This document shows, one piece after another, positions 21,756-34,600 of a stretch of DNA of 64,000 nt. The DNA comes from Cylicocyclus nassatus (Eukaryota; Nematoda; Chromadorea; Rhabditida; Strongylidae): contig CATQJL010000305.1 of assembly GCA_958299035.1 (NCBI GenBank), positions 33,245,733-33,309,732 of the forward strand, read 5' to 3'. Every line of letters begins with the position of its first letter. Position 1 is the stretch's first letter. The notes beneath the pieces were generated by a model that worked only from the letters and a program-made list of their open reading frames with translations, did not search any database and had not been told where the DNA came from. The translations under genes and the position numbers were made by a program.

Positions 21756-22018
21756 TATAATATAAAACCAAAATTTTATTGATACCAGTGAAAAAACAAG
21801 CTAGTTACAAATATTCTCTGCCACTATCATTCCCAAAAGAAGTTCATGTAAAAATAACAAGCTAAACAATATGATCAATATTAAGATCTCGTTCCACAAT
21901 TCACTCGTTAGTCATGTCAATTTAAATAAAGTTAACAAGAACAATGTAATAAACATCGTTCGCCCGTCTCTAGTAAGATTTACAACTATAACACATATCT
22001 CCGCAATACTAATGAGAA

Positions 22019-22340
22019 TGCAATCGAAACCATACCTTGTATATGTGATAAATATCCTAATTTCATCAAAGATCCCACAGGTGATATTGAATTTCCAAAA
22101 ATTTGAAATTGTATAACATCCTTAATAAAGGCACTAAATTCCGATTACCTATAATTTTGACTTCAGAAAAATCAAAATGAAATTGCAATCGAAACCATAT
22201 CTTGTATATGTGATAAAGATCCTAATTTCATCAAAAATCTCACAGGTGACACTAGAATTTCCAAAGATTTGGAATTATATAACATCCTTAATAAAGGCAC
22301 TAAATTCCGACTACCCTATGATTTTGACTTCAAAAGAATC
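22019..22340 (+). repeat. Direct tandem duplication inside the degenerate reverse transcriptase
   Basis: The unit beginning TGCAATCGAAACCATA at 22019 recurs at 22184 (period about 165 bp). Both copies contain CATCCTTAATAAAGGCACTA. The second copy keeps the reading frame; the first is shifted. Confidence 0.8.
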
Positions 22341-23600
22341 AAACAAATTTGGCAAAAAGTAATCGATAGCTATCTCGAAAAGATCAAAAGAATTCTACCG
22401 CTCAGATCACCATAATTTCCACCTCAAACAGCAACTGAAATACGAAAATTTTCATAAATATAAAAACAAACTTTTATGCATTAAAGAACCATTAACATTC
22501 AATATTGACAGAAAGAAGTACAAGAACAAGATATAATCGATAGATACATTAAGACCTCAAAGAACAGGAGTTTTGAGGAAGAATGTTATAAAATTCCGGT
22601 CATATACTGCTTACCTAAACTGCATAAAGATCTTGTAAAATTTTCGTTCATCAACGGTGCATACAATAGTAGCACCAAACCAATTGCAATAGAACTTTTG
22701 AATATCCTCACTTTATGCAAGAAACATTTCAAAAGCTATATCCTTAGCGTCATGAATAACAAAAGATGTTTACACACGGATTGGTCAATCAAGGATATAA
22801 ACACTCTAATGACCTAATGAATTACCGTGGAAACGGAATTAAGCTTTTCCGCAGACTTTACCGATATGTTCATTAACACACCGCATAGAGTGATTATTAG
22901 TAACCTTAGAAAAATATAAAAATATGCTTTAACAATGCAGATAGTGGATAACGATTAACAATTATAAAAAAAATAACGTACACGCAAACGACAAAAATAA
23001 TGAAGGTAATCACAGAAATTATAGAATAGATATACTTTAGACTACATGCTAAATAATAGCTATTGTAAAGTTGGACATTCGATTTTTCGTCAAATCATTG
23101 GAGTACCACAAGGAGGTAAACCCTATCATTGCTGACCTCACGCTATCATGCTTGGAATATAATTATACATACACCAAAACTAGTCCATACTTCATTTTTG
23201 AAGCATATAGATACATGGAAGATATTTCAATTATGCATGATAAGGACAACAAGACCATTACAGATATTTTAAACACAGTCTACAATAACATTTTTAAAAT
23301 GGAAATCACAAATAATACATCCTATGAATGTAATTTCCTTGATCTTAACATCAAATAGGTAATGTTATAGTTACCAAACAATATGATAAAACGGATGACT
23401 TCAACTTTGAAGTCATTAGATTTTGCCACGGAAGCTCATATATAAGTGATAATTTGAAAGTAGCTATAGTATATGCAGAAACACCAAGAATTTACAGAAG
23501 GTGTAGTTTATATAACGATTTCGAAAGCAGACTGACAAAATGTATTTCTAATTTTTTGAAGGAAAAAAAGAACTGGTTTACCATACTATAATTATATGCT
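22019..23600 (+). pseudogene. Degenerate AT-rich reverse transcriptase, probably Penelope-like
   Basis: Several frames must be combined. Pieces in order: a segment with LTGDTRISKDLELY and GTKFRLPYDFDF (22200-22415), KIPVIYCLPKLHKD and STKPIAIELL (22540-22818), QIIGVPQGG (23090-23120), LTLSCLEYNYT and YRYMEDISIM (23130-23250), NFLDLNIK (to 23355) and YDKTDDFNFEVIRF (23370-23425). The order fits a reverse transcriptase with YMEDI in place of the usual Y/F-x-DD box, so the second catalytic aspartate is missing. Stops and shifts are frequent. The strong A/T bias sets it apart from the intact Penelope copies. Class assignment is tentative. Confidence 0.6.
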
Positions 23601-23640
23601 TTACATGCATAAAGCCATTACGCATGAGTGTAATTACTTT

Positions 23641-26637
23641 AAAAATCTAAAAATACTAAACAGTTAGTTTAGTTCATTATGCAAATAGTAGACATTAGCT
23701 AGACCAATCTCGGTCCTAACCCGCTACCTGATCTAACCCCCCCCCTCCTATAAATACCCCTGCTATAAATACAGCCCCATGCTCAAGACCATCACCATCA
23801 CCTCCACTCCTCCTCTACTGATGAGCCACAGGAGTGGTTAGTCTTTCTATTACCTGTCTAGGGGTAAGAGGCGAAACAGGACAATTTATCATTATAAAAA
23901 ACTATCCTTATTGGCAAAGAGGTAAGGATTGCTTACTGTGAAAATATCATCAAAATCTTTATTGATTCATATAATGGTCTCATTCATTATGGATACGACA
24001 GACTTATAGGATGTAGGCAAGATTCGCAAAGCTAACGTTGGTCAAGTGGATATCTATTGCATGATGATGCTATATCATGTCATACTATGCCGTGATGCCA
24101 TCTTGCACGATTACGGTAGATGCGCGATAAGTGAATGGAAATCACAAATTCGAGCCAGAATCGCTCAAAAAGGTTCTGTGCGCAAATCTAAATAGTCCAT
24201 TTTTTCATTGCGTATGCGATCCGCTTTCTAAAAATCCAATTTTCGCTGGTAAGTGAAGTAAGAGGGTACCCGGTACCATTTTGAGTGCGCCTGGACTTCT
24301 TCAATATCTGCGGTACCTCGCTATTTATGTTCGCTTAGAGTAAGGAACAATTTCTGGGATTCAAACCAGGGGCCGGCACGAGTCGGTCTCCAGGGTTTAT
24401 GAAAACGAAGTCTTCCTTGACTTTCGCAGGTTTACGAAGTCCTCTTTGACCTACCTACTTAGGAGAAGATGAAAACAAGAAAAATTTACTAATCTGAAAG
24501 AAAAAATGTGAGATAAGAGTGAAATTCCAAGTTGGAGCTGAATACTACGCATGCTCAAGAGTTTGGCGTTGGGGGGGGGGGCGGTATTTAACAAAGCGAT
24601 TTATGAAGAAATTAAGGTAAAAAACAAAGGAAGGGCAATGATATGAAAATGTTTTCATGTTCAGGGATAAATTTTTGACCGGGGAATCCGTCCATGATAG
24701 AAACCAAAACTTATGTGAAGTGACAGAAATATATGCTCTAGACGATCTCAGATCGTCTGGTGACCGTCTGGAGACGGGCCAATTTTGAAGAATGTATACT
24801 TCGCGTAAGTTTTCAAATCTTTTTGCATAAATCTTTTGGAAATAATATACTAGGTATACAGTTCACTTTTGGTGTCATATGATTCTGTGTACGCTGTAAA
24901 TAAGCAAATTGTTCAATTTAGCCTTGCTTTCAAATCGCGCGCACTTTTCGTCATACACGACAGAGCATGCAATCGTGTGGTAACCTGTCCGAAAAGCTTG
25001 TGTTCGACTCGTAAAAAACGATATCTCCTTTGCTTTTTCCTTCAAAACGAAGTCCAGCCTGCTTCCAGACGATCTGTGCCGGGCCCTGATTCAAACCCTT
25101 CATCTCATCTTATCTCAATCCGATCGATGAACCGCTACTTCCCTATACGGTTGAATATGTGAGTGAGAGCAAAACGAGCTTGAAAATTGGAACTCGGGGT
25201 TTGGAAAGCCGAAATCCGACAAACAATAAAAAAGCTCCTAGTTTCGTAAACAAACTGGAGGTTATCTTTGGCTCAACGGAAAGCTGAACTCCAAGTTTCC
25301 AACGGATTTTACCCAATTGGTAAATCTGATTTAATCAACTCCGACGTCTTAGGAAAAGTTAGAAACTTGTATGAGATACGTCAAATAAAAATAAATTACG
25401 TTTCAGGCGAGATTTTCCAACCCAATGAGGAACTGCAGGTTTTTTTTTTCCATTTTATCTATTTCTATTTTTCATTTTGGGCTACTTCCACTCCATGAAA
25501 CTGAAAACTCTCAAAAAAGCACGCTTGAAAACATAAACACATAATTTACTTGCGTGTTAAAGATGATTTCAAGTATGCGTCAAGGCAAAGAGAGGACCAA
25601 ACACTTCTGTTTTTAATGAATTTTTTTCAAACTATTGAAGCTTTTTTGCTATTTATTCTAGTCATTTGCCTCTCAAAGAATAAAGCAGGGTACCACGTTT
25701 TCAGTATTGACAGTAAAGTTTCAACAAATTAAACTTTCCTTGCAACTAACCATCGGCTATACATCTGCCACATACTTTGTTTAGTTACGAAGAGTGTCTA
25801 ACTAATAAAGTAGAATAAATATTTTCTACCTCTTTGGACCACCCCTGATGTCTACAAGGTGGTCCAAAAGGTCATCTTCAAGATGGAATTTAGAGCATTT
25901 CTAAGACACGGTCTCATGCATGTCACCTCAGCCATAAATCCATCGCGTCACGTTAACTACGCATGGCTTTTTCGTCCAATGAGGGATTGTTTGAATAGCG
26001 GTGTTTCGGCGAAAAAACTTGGAACGGCAAGGGAACCTGGGAAGAGGTTGTGAGACGTTGTCCTCGGCCATTGCTTGGTGCCCGCGCATACTTGAATGTA
26101 TCTTTTTTAGTGAAATGGATTTCTCTCTGCTGTATTAGAGTTCAAGCTCTTCTGTCGTTGTCGCGGAGCTTCTTTCTATTCGAAATTTCTTCGGTCATCA
26201 ACCTTCCATACGGCTCATCTAAATGTATCACCGACCTCAGGATACATAAAAATTCTGTGTTGAAAATCATACGAGGTTCTACGAGATTGGCTAAAACATA
26301 GTTTTTTTTTTGGGTATATGGTTTTGGGACTCACGCACGAATTTAGGTGCCTCACGTAATTTTTCGAAAGCTGATCCGATACAGGCCATCGAACTTCAGA
26401 AATAGTTCTGCTACAGTGGGGATTGCCACTTTACTTTTGGGACCAGAGCATGTTCAGAACCTTGACGATAAATTGAGAGTGGTGGTTACAATGACAACTA
26501 ATATTTCGAATTTTGGTCTGATCTCCTAGGGTATCTCAACGTATGATCTTCGTTGCTGTTCATGGGCACCGCATTTCCTCAAAAAGAAACCCCTTGTGGC
26601 AATTCCCGAAGTTCTGAAGAGACAGCACTACATACTA
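23641..26637. other. Non-coding stretch with small inverted repeats
   Basis: Contains C-runs near 23740, a perfect palindrome AGACGATCT-C-AGATCGTCT near 24740, a 10-G run near 24572, and an 11-bp inverted repeat TTTGGACCACC...GGTGGTCCAAA (about 25832-25868). No gene supported. Confidence 0.5.
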
Positions 26638-27073
26638 CTGTTGTATCGCTGGAATCCGACCAAAATTGCGAAATTTGTGGGATTTGCGCGACTTGCGGGA
26701 TTTTGTCATAACTTCATCCAAAACAACTTTATTTGGAATCTGCAAGAAGATTCTTCTGCTTGATGAGACGAATCATTTGGTATACACTATGCCCATGGTG
26801 CATTGTATTTATTGGCACGTGATGTATCGACATTGCATTGTATTGTTGCTCATATGACCAAATTTTAAAAATAACAAAGTAGTATCGTATGTCTACCGAT
26901 CACCATGGACTACGGGCATGATGTATACTAAAAGATTCGTCTCATCAAGCTGAAGCCAAATCTTCTTGCAGATTTTAAATGAAGTTGTTTTGGAAGAAGT
27001 TATAACTAAATCCCGCAAGTTCCGCAAATCCCGCGAATCCCGCAGTTTTGGCCGTATTCCACTGATACAACTG
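26638..27073. repeat. Foldback repeat with about 150-bp inverted arms
   Basis: Left arm TTGTATCGCTGGAATCCGACC... mirrors right arm ...GGCCGTATTCCACTGATACAA. Both contain GATTCGTCTCATCAAGC-like and CTGCAAGAAGAT sequences and short repeats of GGGATTTGCG type. No coding sequence. Probably a MITE; a clear target duplication was not found. Confidence 0.65.
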
Positions 27074-27789
27074 TATCTCAAATCAAATAGTCAAAATCTT
27101 TATCGTTAAGCGTAGTTGATTAGCTTTCTAAAAAAACTTTTCTTTCATCTCCACGTCATCGTGCCGTAGTTTATGCAAAGAATAGCTAATTTGGCAATCA
27201 GATACACAAATGCTCTATTTCTGCAATTGTCAACAAAAAGATTTGTGCTCTGTGATCCAGGCTTTTCTCCCACTCAAGAATATTCGAACATTTGCAAACG
27301 TAGGTAGGTTTCAATCGTTTCTACTCCCCAAATTTTAACCCTAAAAAGCAGAGTTACTGAATGTTAAGCTTTTAGGCAGAGTCCAGCACTCCTGTTATGT
27401 CCTTGAATTGTAATACCTATTTTGGTACCGCAGAAATCTGATCGTTCTACTTTTCGTTGATCTGATACAAAAACCGTTTAGTAAAGCACACTATGTGTCT
27501 ATGTCGTTACACTCTACTAAAGGATATCAAATTTTACTGCTATCGAGAATGACCATAAGTGTTCAAGCACACCTATTAGTTGCCCTCGAAGCTGACAAAG
27601 CCAGGCTTCGGTAATTGTAATATAAGCTTATTCTATTGTAAACAAAGAATGCTATTTTTGGTATGGAAAAACAAGTATTGTGGAAAAATATTGACAGTTT
27701 CTGTATTGAACTTTTGATAGATTTCCTTTTCTTAGAAAGTATTCAAATTTGTTTAACTATTTGTGGGACCAACACCTTACCTGAATCAC

Positions 27790-28320
27790 TTATCTTGGGA
27801 AACAACAAAATAATTTTGAGTTAGTGATCGATACATTCTCGAAAGGTTTCGCCAATAATTTTTTTGCAACGTCGGATATCGAAATTGCCACAATTTCTGT
27901 AATCACGCAATCTTGGAATGCACTCTGGTTCACAATCGAATTCTTGCAATTTACGTAGCAAGAAATTCCGTCGTCTGCCCTCCTTCTGAGGCAGTCACGC
28001 ATTATGCTCGTTTTCACTCCAGCACTATTTCTTTTTCTTTCGACAAGACCTTGTATACTATCGATTCGATGGTATTTTTGACATTGAATGGACGTGTCGA
28101 AGTGAAACTGATCCGGCCGGATCGTAAGAGCAGTTCCGACGTGACTCATAAGTAATCGTAAGGAAAGTTTGTCATTGAATGTCATTGAATTGTCAATCCT
28201 GTAGGTATGAAAATTCTGTAGTTTTCTCTTTCCAAAGCACTTTTCAAAGCGCTTAAGAAATACTTCCTCTGAGCCATGAGGGCTGTTCCGAACTAAAGAA
28301 GTGATGGGCTTCAATCGCAT
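27790..28320 (-). CDS. Unidentified 176-codon open frame
   Basis: Open from 28320 to 27790 on the minus strand in an AT-rich area where such length is unusual. The peptide is basic with RRRADDG and two Cys-containing stretches, but no motif or family is recognised and there are no clear splice or promoter signals. It may be a chance frame or a relic of a mobile element. Confidence 0.25.
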   Translation of the reverse strand: MRLKPITSLVRNSPHGSEEVFLKRFEKCFGKRKLQNFHTYRIDNSMTFNDKLSLRLLMSHVGTALTIRPDQFHFDTSIQCQKYHRIDSIQGLVERKRNSAGVKTSIMRDCLRRRADDGISCYVNCKNSIVNQSAFQDCVITEIVAISISDVAKKLLAKPFENVSITNSKLFCCFPR

Positions 28321-28487
28321 GAAATGAATATTGTGCCTATGCTTCTATAAGAAAATTTGATTCTCTAAATAACCCTGTCGCAGTTTGAAACGTCAAAGTA
28401 CGGTAGTTTTTGAATGCGTGTAGGACATTTAGCTTGTTTGCTGTTGGCCATCAATCTATGCAGAAATCACTATAGGTCAGTTCTTGA

Positions 28488-28803
28488 AGAAGCCCCCCCC
28501 CCGCTCCCCCGCCAAGAATTGGTCGCGAAATTTTTTGAAAAATCACTTATACGTTCAATAGAAATGTGCAGGCTGCTTGTTTTTGCTTGTAAATAATCAT
28601 AATAAATTCTAAAAATTTTCGAAAATTTAAACTAGCTTCGCAAAGAAATCAGGGCTTGATATTTCAGGGTTACGGTTGAGTAAAAGTTCTGGGAAGCATC
28701 CCAGAAAAAAGTTTGAAGCGCGCAACTTACGAAGTACATTCATCCGAAGAAAACTTTGTCTCCCTCCCTCCCCCCCCCCCACCCGAAGGGAAATCCTGGG
28801 TAG
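28488..28803 (+). repeat. Decayed copy of the hAT MITE family
   Basis: Same order of landmarks as 32740-33114: C-run, GGTCGCGAAATTTTTTGAAAA, CTTGTTTTTGC-TGTAAATAAT, TTTAAACTAGCTT, a second C-run and GAAATCCTGGGTA. Terminal repeats are lost. Confidence 0.65.
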
Positions 28804-31687
28804 TCTACTGCTATGAATAGTCTACTACCTTTTCACGATGACTCCATACTGGTCTTCTTGTTCTTGTCAGTCTTTTTGAAACGTATTTACTCACCTGTTT
28901 CACTGACCAAGGTGTATTGGTAACGGTAAACATCAGTGGCGGACATTCTGGTGAACAATTTCGTGCATTACGTTGCAGTGAATTTCCGATGATAGTCGTT
29001 TTCTATGTTTTTACTAATCGCTTTGTACAAATATCTCGCCTAATGCGCCTTGCTGTCAGTTTCAATTAGAGCCTAGAGCCTTACACTCTTTACAATCGCG
29101 ATGACCCTTCAGATTCATGTAACGTCTTTTGACTGTAAGCTTCCCTCGAGTCTAACGACATCGACCTTGGATAGGTTATTATCTGTGGCGTTCTAAAATG
29201 CTTGATTTCAATATCGAGAGAAAAATGATGAAGGAAAATGTTGGCCTCCTGAAAAAAATTGTTGGTCAAGTTCTCAAGTTAGGCTGGCAAGGTCTGGTTG
29301 CACATCATAAATTCTTTATACATAGTTAGAGTAATGCAGCCTGTATTCTTTTCTCCTAGTGATTTATGGCCTAGCAGATTTTTATAATAAAAAAAAGAAA
29401 TTTCGCAAATACAAGTAATAATGTGCACTTTTGCATGTCGAAAGGAGACCTGTACTTTAACATCCGGCTTTTTCGCTACAGTATCTACATACAGTTTGAG
29501 TGACCGGAATGAAATGCACACATTTTCTATTCTCAATAGTTTTCAAGTTTGTTTGCACGGCATTATGTTGATGTCGTGTTTCTGCTTCTTTATATTTTGT
29601 TTTTGCCAATACCTTTACAGCGAGCCATGAGCGCAGAATAGAAAAGAATTTGAAGCCTGCAAATGTGTTACTGGATCAACGATTCCGACTGATTATTCCG
29701 CTTGATTGCATACGCCTTTGCACTTCTTGCTTTGTCCTATAATTCCTTTGTCAAATTCGAGATCATCCATGCAGAGCAGGCACAAAATTTAGATTCACTC
29801 GAAAAAAGTATAAACATAGATAATGCTAGTATGCAATATTGGCAACAACATCTCTACATAATATGAAATCTTGGAAGCAGGGCCAATATCAGAACATGTA
29901 TTTTTCTCAAATCAAAAGGCAAGAAGTAACTTTCTACTTTGCAGTTGGACACGAACTGGAGACAGCAGCCCATTCCTAAGTTAAGTCTGATTATGAGATT
30001 CCTTGCAAAAAAAGGATAAACAATTAACTAGCACCATCCAGAAAATGGAAGTTACATTGTTGCTGGTGAAAAAATCGAAACGCAATGATTTGGGCATCTA
30101 TGAATAACGGGAATTCTACTTTTTGATTTTGTACTTCACCAACAAAAATTATTGTTGAAGATTATGAAATTCAGCATCAGCAATAACCATAAACAATTTT
30201 TTGGATGCTATCAAAAATTTTGTGGAAGTCAAAGTCAAAAGTTTTTAGAACTTTCACTACTCTCAAATAATTCTCATCCTACATAGAATTGATGCAAAAC
30301 AGTTTCCACAGCCTTCTCTACCGAAACGCTCTTAGCGTTACCTGATTGTCAGTCTTTGGCTCAAAAAATCTTTGGGTTAAAGATCACTCAAAGATTCATT
30401 GCATCTCTAATTGCAAGAGAAGTACGAAATTTCCTAGCGCTGTGGCAGCAACAGTTTTTCACACCAGCATATTTCACATAAAGTTCACTATCTGCAAAAT
30501 CTATGAGGCTTACCGCGCCGATAGAAATCGTCTAGATCGTGGTTGAATAATGCCCATAGTCGATCCTATCTACTGGCTCCAGTCGTTTTCACGTGCGCAC
30601 TGCGGCGCTCTTTTCCAGAATTCTTTCGGGTCATTTACCTAGCCCTGATCCATTTTCACACAATGCATCTTCCAGTCCCTCATTGACTAAAGTTCTTTGA
30701 TACAATCTGGACCTAATGCGAGGAGAAATAGAATTACTTTCCTCTTCTCAAAGCAGAATTAAGTGCCTCTGTTTGCATTATCCTTTCCGCACTCAATGCT
30801 ATTCGGCTTAATGCATGGCTCAGAAAATTTTTTAGGGGGGAGATTGCAGCGAAAGCCTGTATGGAATTTGTTTAGTGTCACGCATGTACTAATTCTCGGT
30901 TCAATCTCGTTTGTAATGCTTTTCTGGGCATGCGAAAAAAATCTTGGGGAATAGTCCAATATTTTAGTCGTCTTTTAGGAGTGAGAGATAAATTTACTGT
31001 TTTGCGTAAATTTTTGCATAGGGTATTTTTTAATTTTTGGAAAAACATTTCTTATTACAAAGCATCACATCACGAGCACTTTTTCCTTGAAAAAAAAAAA
31101 CGAAGTATGTCTTATGTGTTCTTATGCGTTGACAGCTCTCAGAGTCTTGATAATTTTGTATTTAATCAGTCATTGAGATCAATTTTGAAAAATTTGCTCA
31201 ACCAGCGAACTTACACCTCTATAATTATCAACAATTTATTATATTTCTCCATGGAAAAATATGCTGCTTGATGTTATGGAAGAAACTGCTAATCATGTGC
31301 ACCAAAAATTCTCAACATTGATTCCAAAAGAAACCTTTCATATAAAAAAAGAAGCCAAAAAAGGTAATTTGAGACTCACAGCCTTTCCTTGAATCGGTTT
31401 ACCTTTTACTATCCTCATCAGAAAAAATGGCCCTTTCTGTTCAACGAGGAATAGAGAAAGCAAAATCAAATCCCTTTGTCAAGCAAATTTTTTTGAGTAC
31501 AGTATCGGTACAAAGTTTTTCTTCCTCTAAAACTTACTGATACATGACAAGTAGCAAACAGAAGGTATTTTGCAAAGTAGGTTACATCCTTCCAAAGCGG
31601 ATTAATTTTGTTTCTAATTCTGTTTACCAAAGCGATGCAAGAAGTTCTTGCACGACAGAGAGCAGGGTGAATCTTTATTGCCCCATT
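28804..31687. other. Intergenic DNA downstream of IFT22
   Basis: AT-rich with short frames; no exon, repeat family or RNA gene recognised. Confidence 0.5.
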
Positions 31688-34600
31688 TCAATCTATTCCT
31701 TCGCTCTTAGCAATGATTGCCACGAGAAACTGATTGAACTCCAAGCGTAATTGTTCGCCATCGTGTTGAAGATTACATGCAACACAGGCCGCTGCTGATA
31801 GTGGGGGCGGCAATCTGCAAATAAAAAAATTTCGTTTAAGAAAGAGTAAAAGTAAAGGTAAAAAATTTTTTTCTCCAAACAAAAATTTGAAAAAAAATTT
31901 TTATTAGATAAGCGTGTTTGTCAATTTTGTTGATAACTACTTGAGATCATTTATGTGATGTGATAATTTACACGCGGATTTTAAACATTTTTGCACTATG
32001 AATCGAACGAAATTATCAAGGCTATGTAATTGGTCATAAATTCTGCCTTAGAGCAGACAAAAAAGGCATGACATTTCGTTTCCGCCATTGTCTACAGAAG
32101 AAAAGGCAACATAGCAACTCCTCCTCCTTACCACTCCACTCACGACTCGAGTTCTCTAATAATTTTTACAATTTCAGAAAATAACTTGAAATAGATTGAA
32201 ATTAGATTTCGGTATTTAGATATATAGAAACTAGTTTTTAGAGAGAATGACTTTTAAGGTAATGAATCAAAAATCAGGTGGAACCTTAATTCTTTTCATT
32301 GAACAAAAATTGATGTTCTTCATCGTTTCCCTTACAATGAAATCTCGAGATATTGTTTGAGTGCTCCCTGACTCTAGCCCCCTTTTCCGTAACGCATAAT
32401 TCACTCACTCAAATCCGGAAATAGCCCCGTCATTCGTTCGTTTCTCTCCAATTTCGTTAAGAACGACCAAGACATTTTCAGTATCCAAATTCGATTTGGC
32501 AATGAATTCTTGATACCTAAAATGAATGATGTGGATGCGACATGACATCAAGGCTTTCAATTTAGGGCAGAGCGAATTCGAATTGCATCTGAAAATTGCT
32601 GGTTTATTACTTCGATAAAAATATTGTAATTTAACGCTGAAATGAAAATTGCAGTAGTTGACACTGCTAATCAGACTATTCTTAAAACTATTCCCTTCGG
32701 CGCAGGGTAAATATCTACATTCAATGGTATTGTATATACCAGTGGCGTACCGAGGGGGGGGGGGGCGGTGGGGGGGGGGGGGGGCGCGCGCCCCCCCCCC
32801 CGAGAACGGGTCGCGAAATTTTTGAAAATTACTTACATGCGTTATAATGTGCAAATGACTTGTTTATTTTTGTAAACAATTAAAATAATTTTTAAAATTT
32901 TTTAAAAATTCAAATTAGCCTTATAAAAAAATTTTTCGGGGGCGTGGCTCACGCCACGCCCCCTTTTTCCAGATTTTATGGGTTTGAGGCCCGCAAAATT
33001 GTTGAGAAGCCCCCTAAAAATTTTTCGGAGTGCGTGGCTAACGCCACGCACCTTCATTTGAAAATTTTTTTGCCGCGCCCCCCCCCCCGAGCCGAAATCC
33101 TGGGTACGCCACTGGTATATACATACTATGTGTAATAATTACTCAGCGTACTAGTTAGTATAGATAATTGAGTTTTATTGCTAAAGCTGTTTTTGCTACT
33201 GAAATAATTGCCTTAGTTATGGTCTGGAACCACAACTCTTTATATCTATATCAAAATTTCAATGCCCTACGTTTGAGTTAGGATGAAATTTTGATATAGT
33301 TTATCAAAATAGACATCTTTGACATATAGAAGAATTTTTATGACTGACGTTTCTATCCATAAAACACTAGATATCTACACAGTAAGTAAGGCCCTTTCCG
33401 CCTCAAACTCTCAAGAACTCTTAACAGCTTTTTCAGTCGACACAAATTTGGTTGATTTGAGATTAACTCGCCTGATTTTATACGTATCAAAATACGATTA
33501 ACAAGGTACTAATACGCATACTAATGCTTGTATACTGGATATTGAATTTTCGAAGTAAAGTATGAATTATGGTGAACACATTGAGAATATTACATGCAGT
33601 TTGTGTGCATTATTTGTAATGCATATTATTTGTTTACTTTATTGGTTCATGCAGACTGTGCCTAATGTAGTAAAAAGTAAAAAAAGTAAAATAGAAATCC
33701 TCATCTGTAAGTGAATTTTAAGCGTAGATTGAACTAAGTCCTATATTATTCCTGTCTTCTTAGTTGAATGTATTGTATATTATCTTGTAGTGTACATAGA
33801 ACACTTTGCTCATGCGTTACGCCGAGGTTCATCTGATATTGTTTGCTAGTGATCTCCCCGCCATGGCCGCTCAAGGGGTCTTCAATTGCAAATTCGCTAG
33901 GGCATTATGGCGCGCAATAAGGTGTCATTTCGATCTGATATTAGCTTCGTCTGTGAGCCCCTCTTCTCGCCCTTTCGCATCCACCGCCTGCTCTTTGACG
34001 GAGAGAGCACTAGCTGCGAACATCGTCGTCCTCTATCGTCCTTTATAGGAGCACTCTCGTAGCTCAACTGCGATGTCATACGATCACCTTTATGCAAAAA
34101 AGCTTCTGCAGTTGTTCCACAACGTATACAATCGAGTACTTTACCAATATTCCAAATAGGACTTCAACATCGTTGATAGCGAAATAATTTGTTTCGCGAC
34201 CAAAAATTACGATATTTTTGCGGGATTGCATGCCTAAATATATTTGAACGGCTTAACTTTGTTCAAGTACGACATGTAGGTAATTGGAAAGGAATGTCAA
34301 AGGGAGAAAGTGGAAGAAGCAATATCCTAAGCTTCGCTAAAGACTTTCTGATGAATTTATGCATTTTGTTGCCACTGTTTTTCCCGTTGTTTTAGTATCT
34401 TCAGCGCAGACTGTTGGCATTCGAGAAATAAAGAAATAAAATAATACTCAAATAAGTAGATAAACATGGCAGTGACACTACAATTGTGTTCCTATCTTTA
34501 TACCGTTTTCTAGAAATTCAAATTTCAGTACATAGTCATCAGTGGCATTCTTCCTAGCCCACGTCAGTTTCCATAATGTGCAACCTACACTGGTTATGCA

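Noticed and set aside
23810..23890. CTGATGAG and CGAAACAGG boxes with CCTGTC, resembling a hammerhead ribozyme
   Set aside because: CCTGTC, the partner of ACAGG, lies between the two boxes, which is topologically wrong for a hammerhead, and no good stem II links the boxes.
24345..24375. T-loop-like GGGATTCAAACC suggesting a tRNA
   Set aside because: No matching acceptor, D or anticodon arms on either strand.
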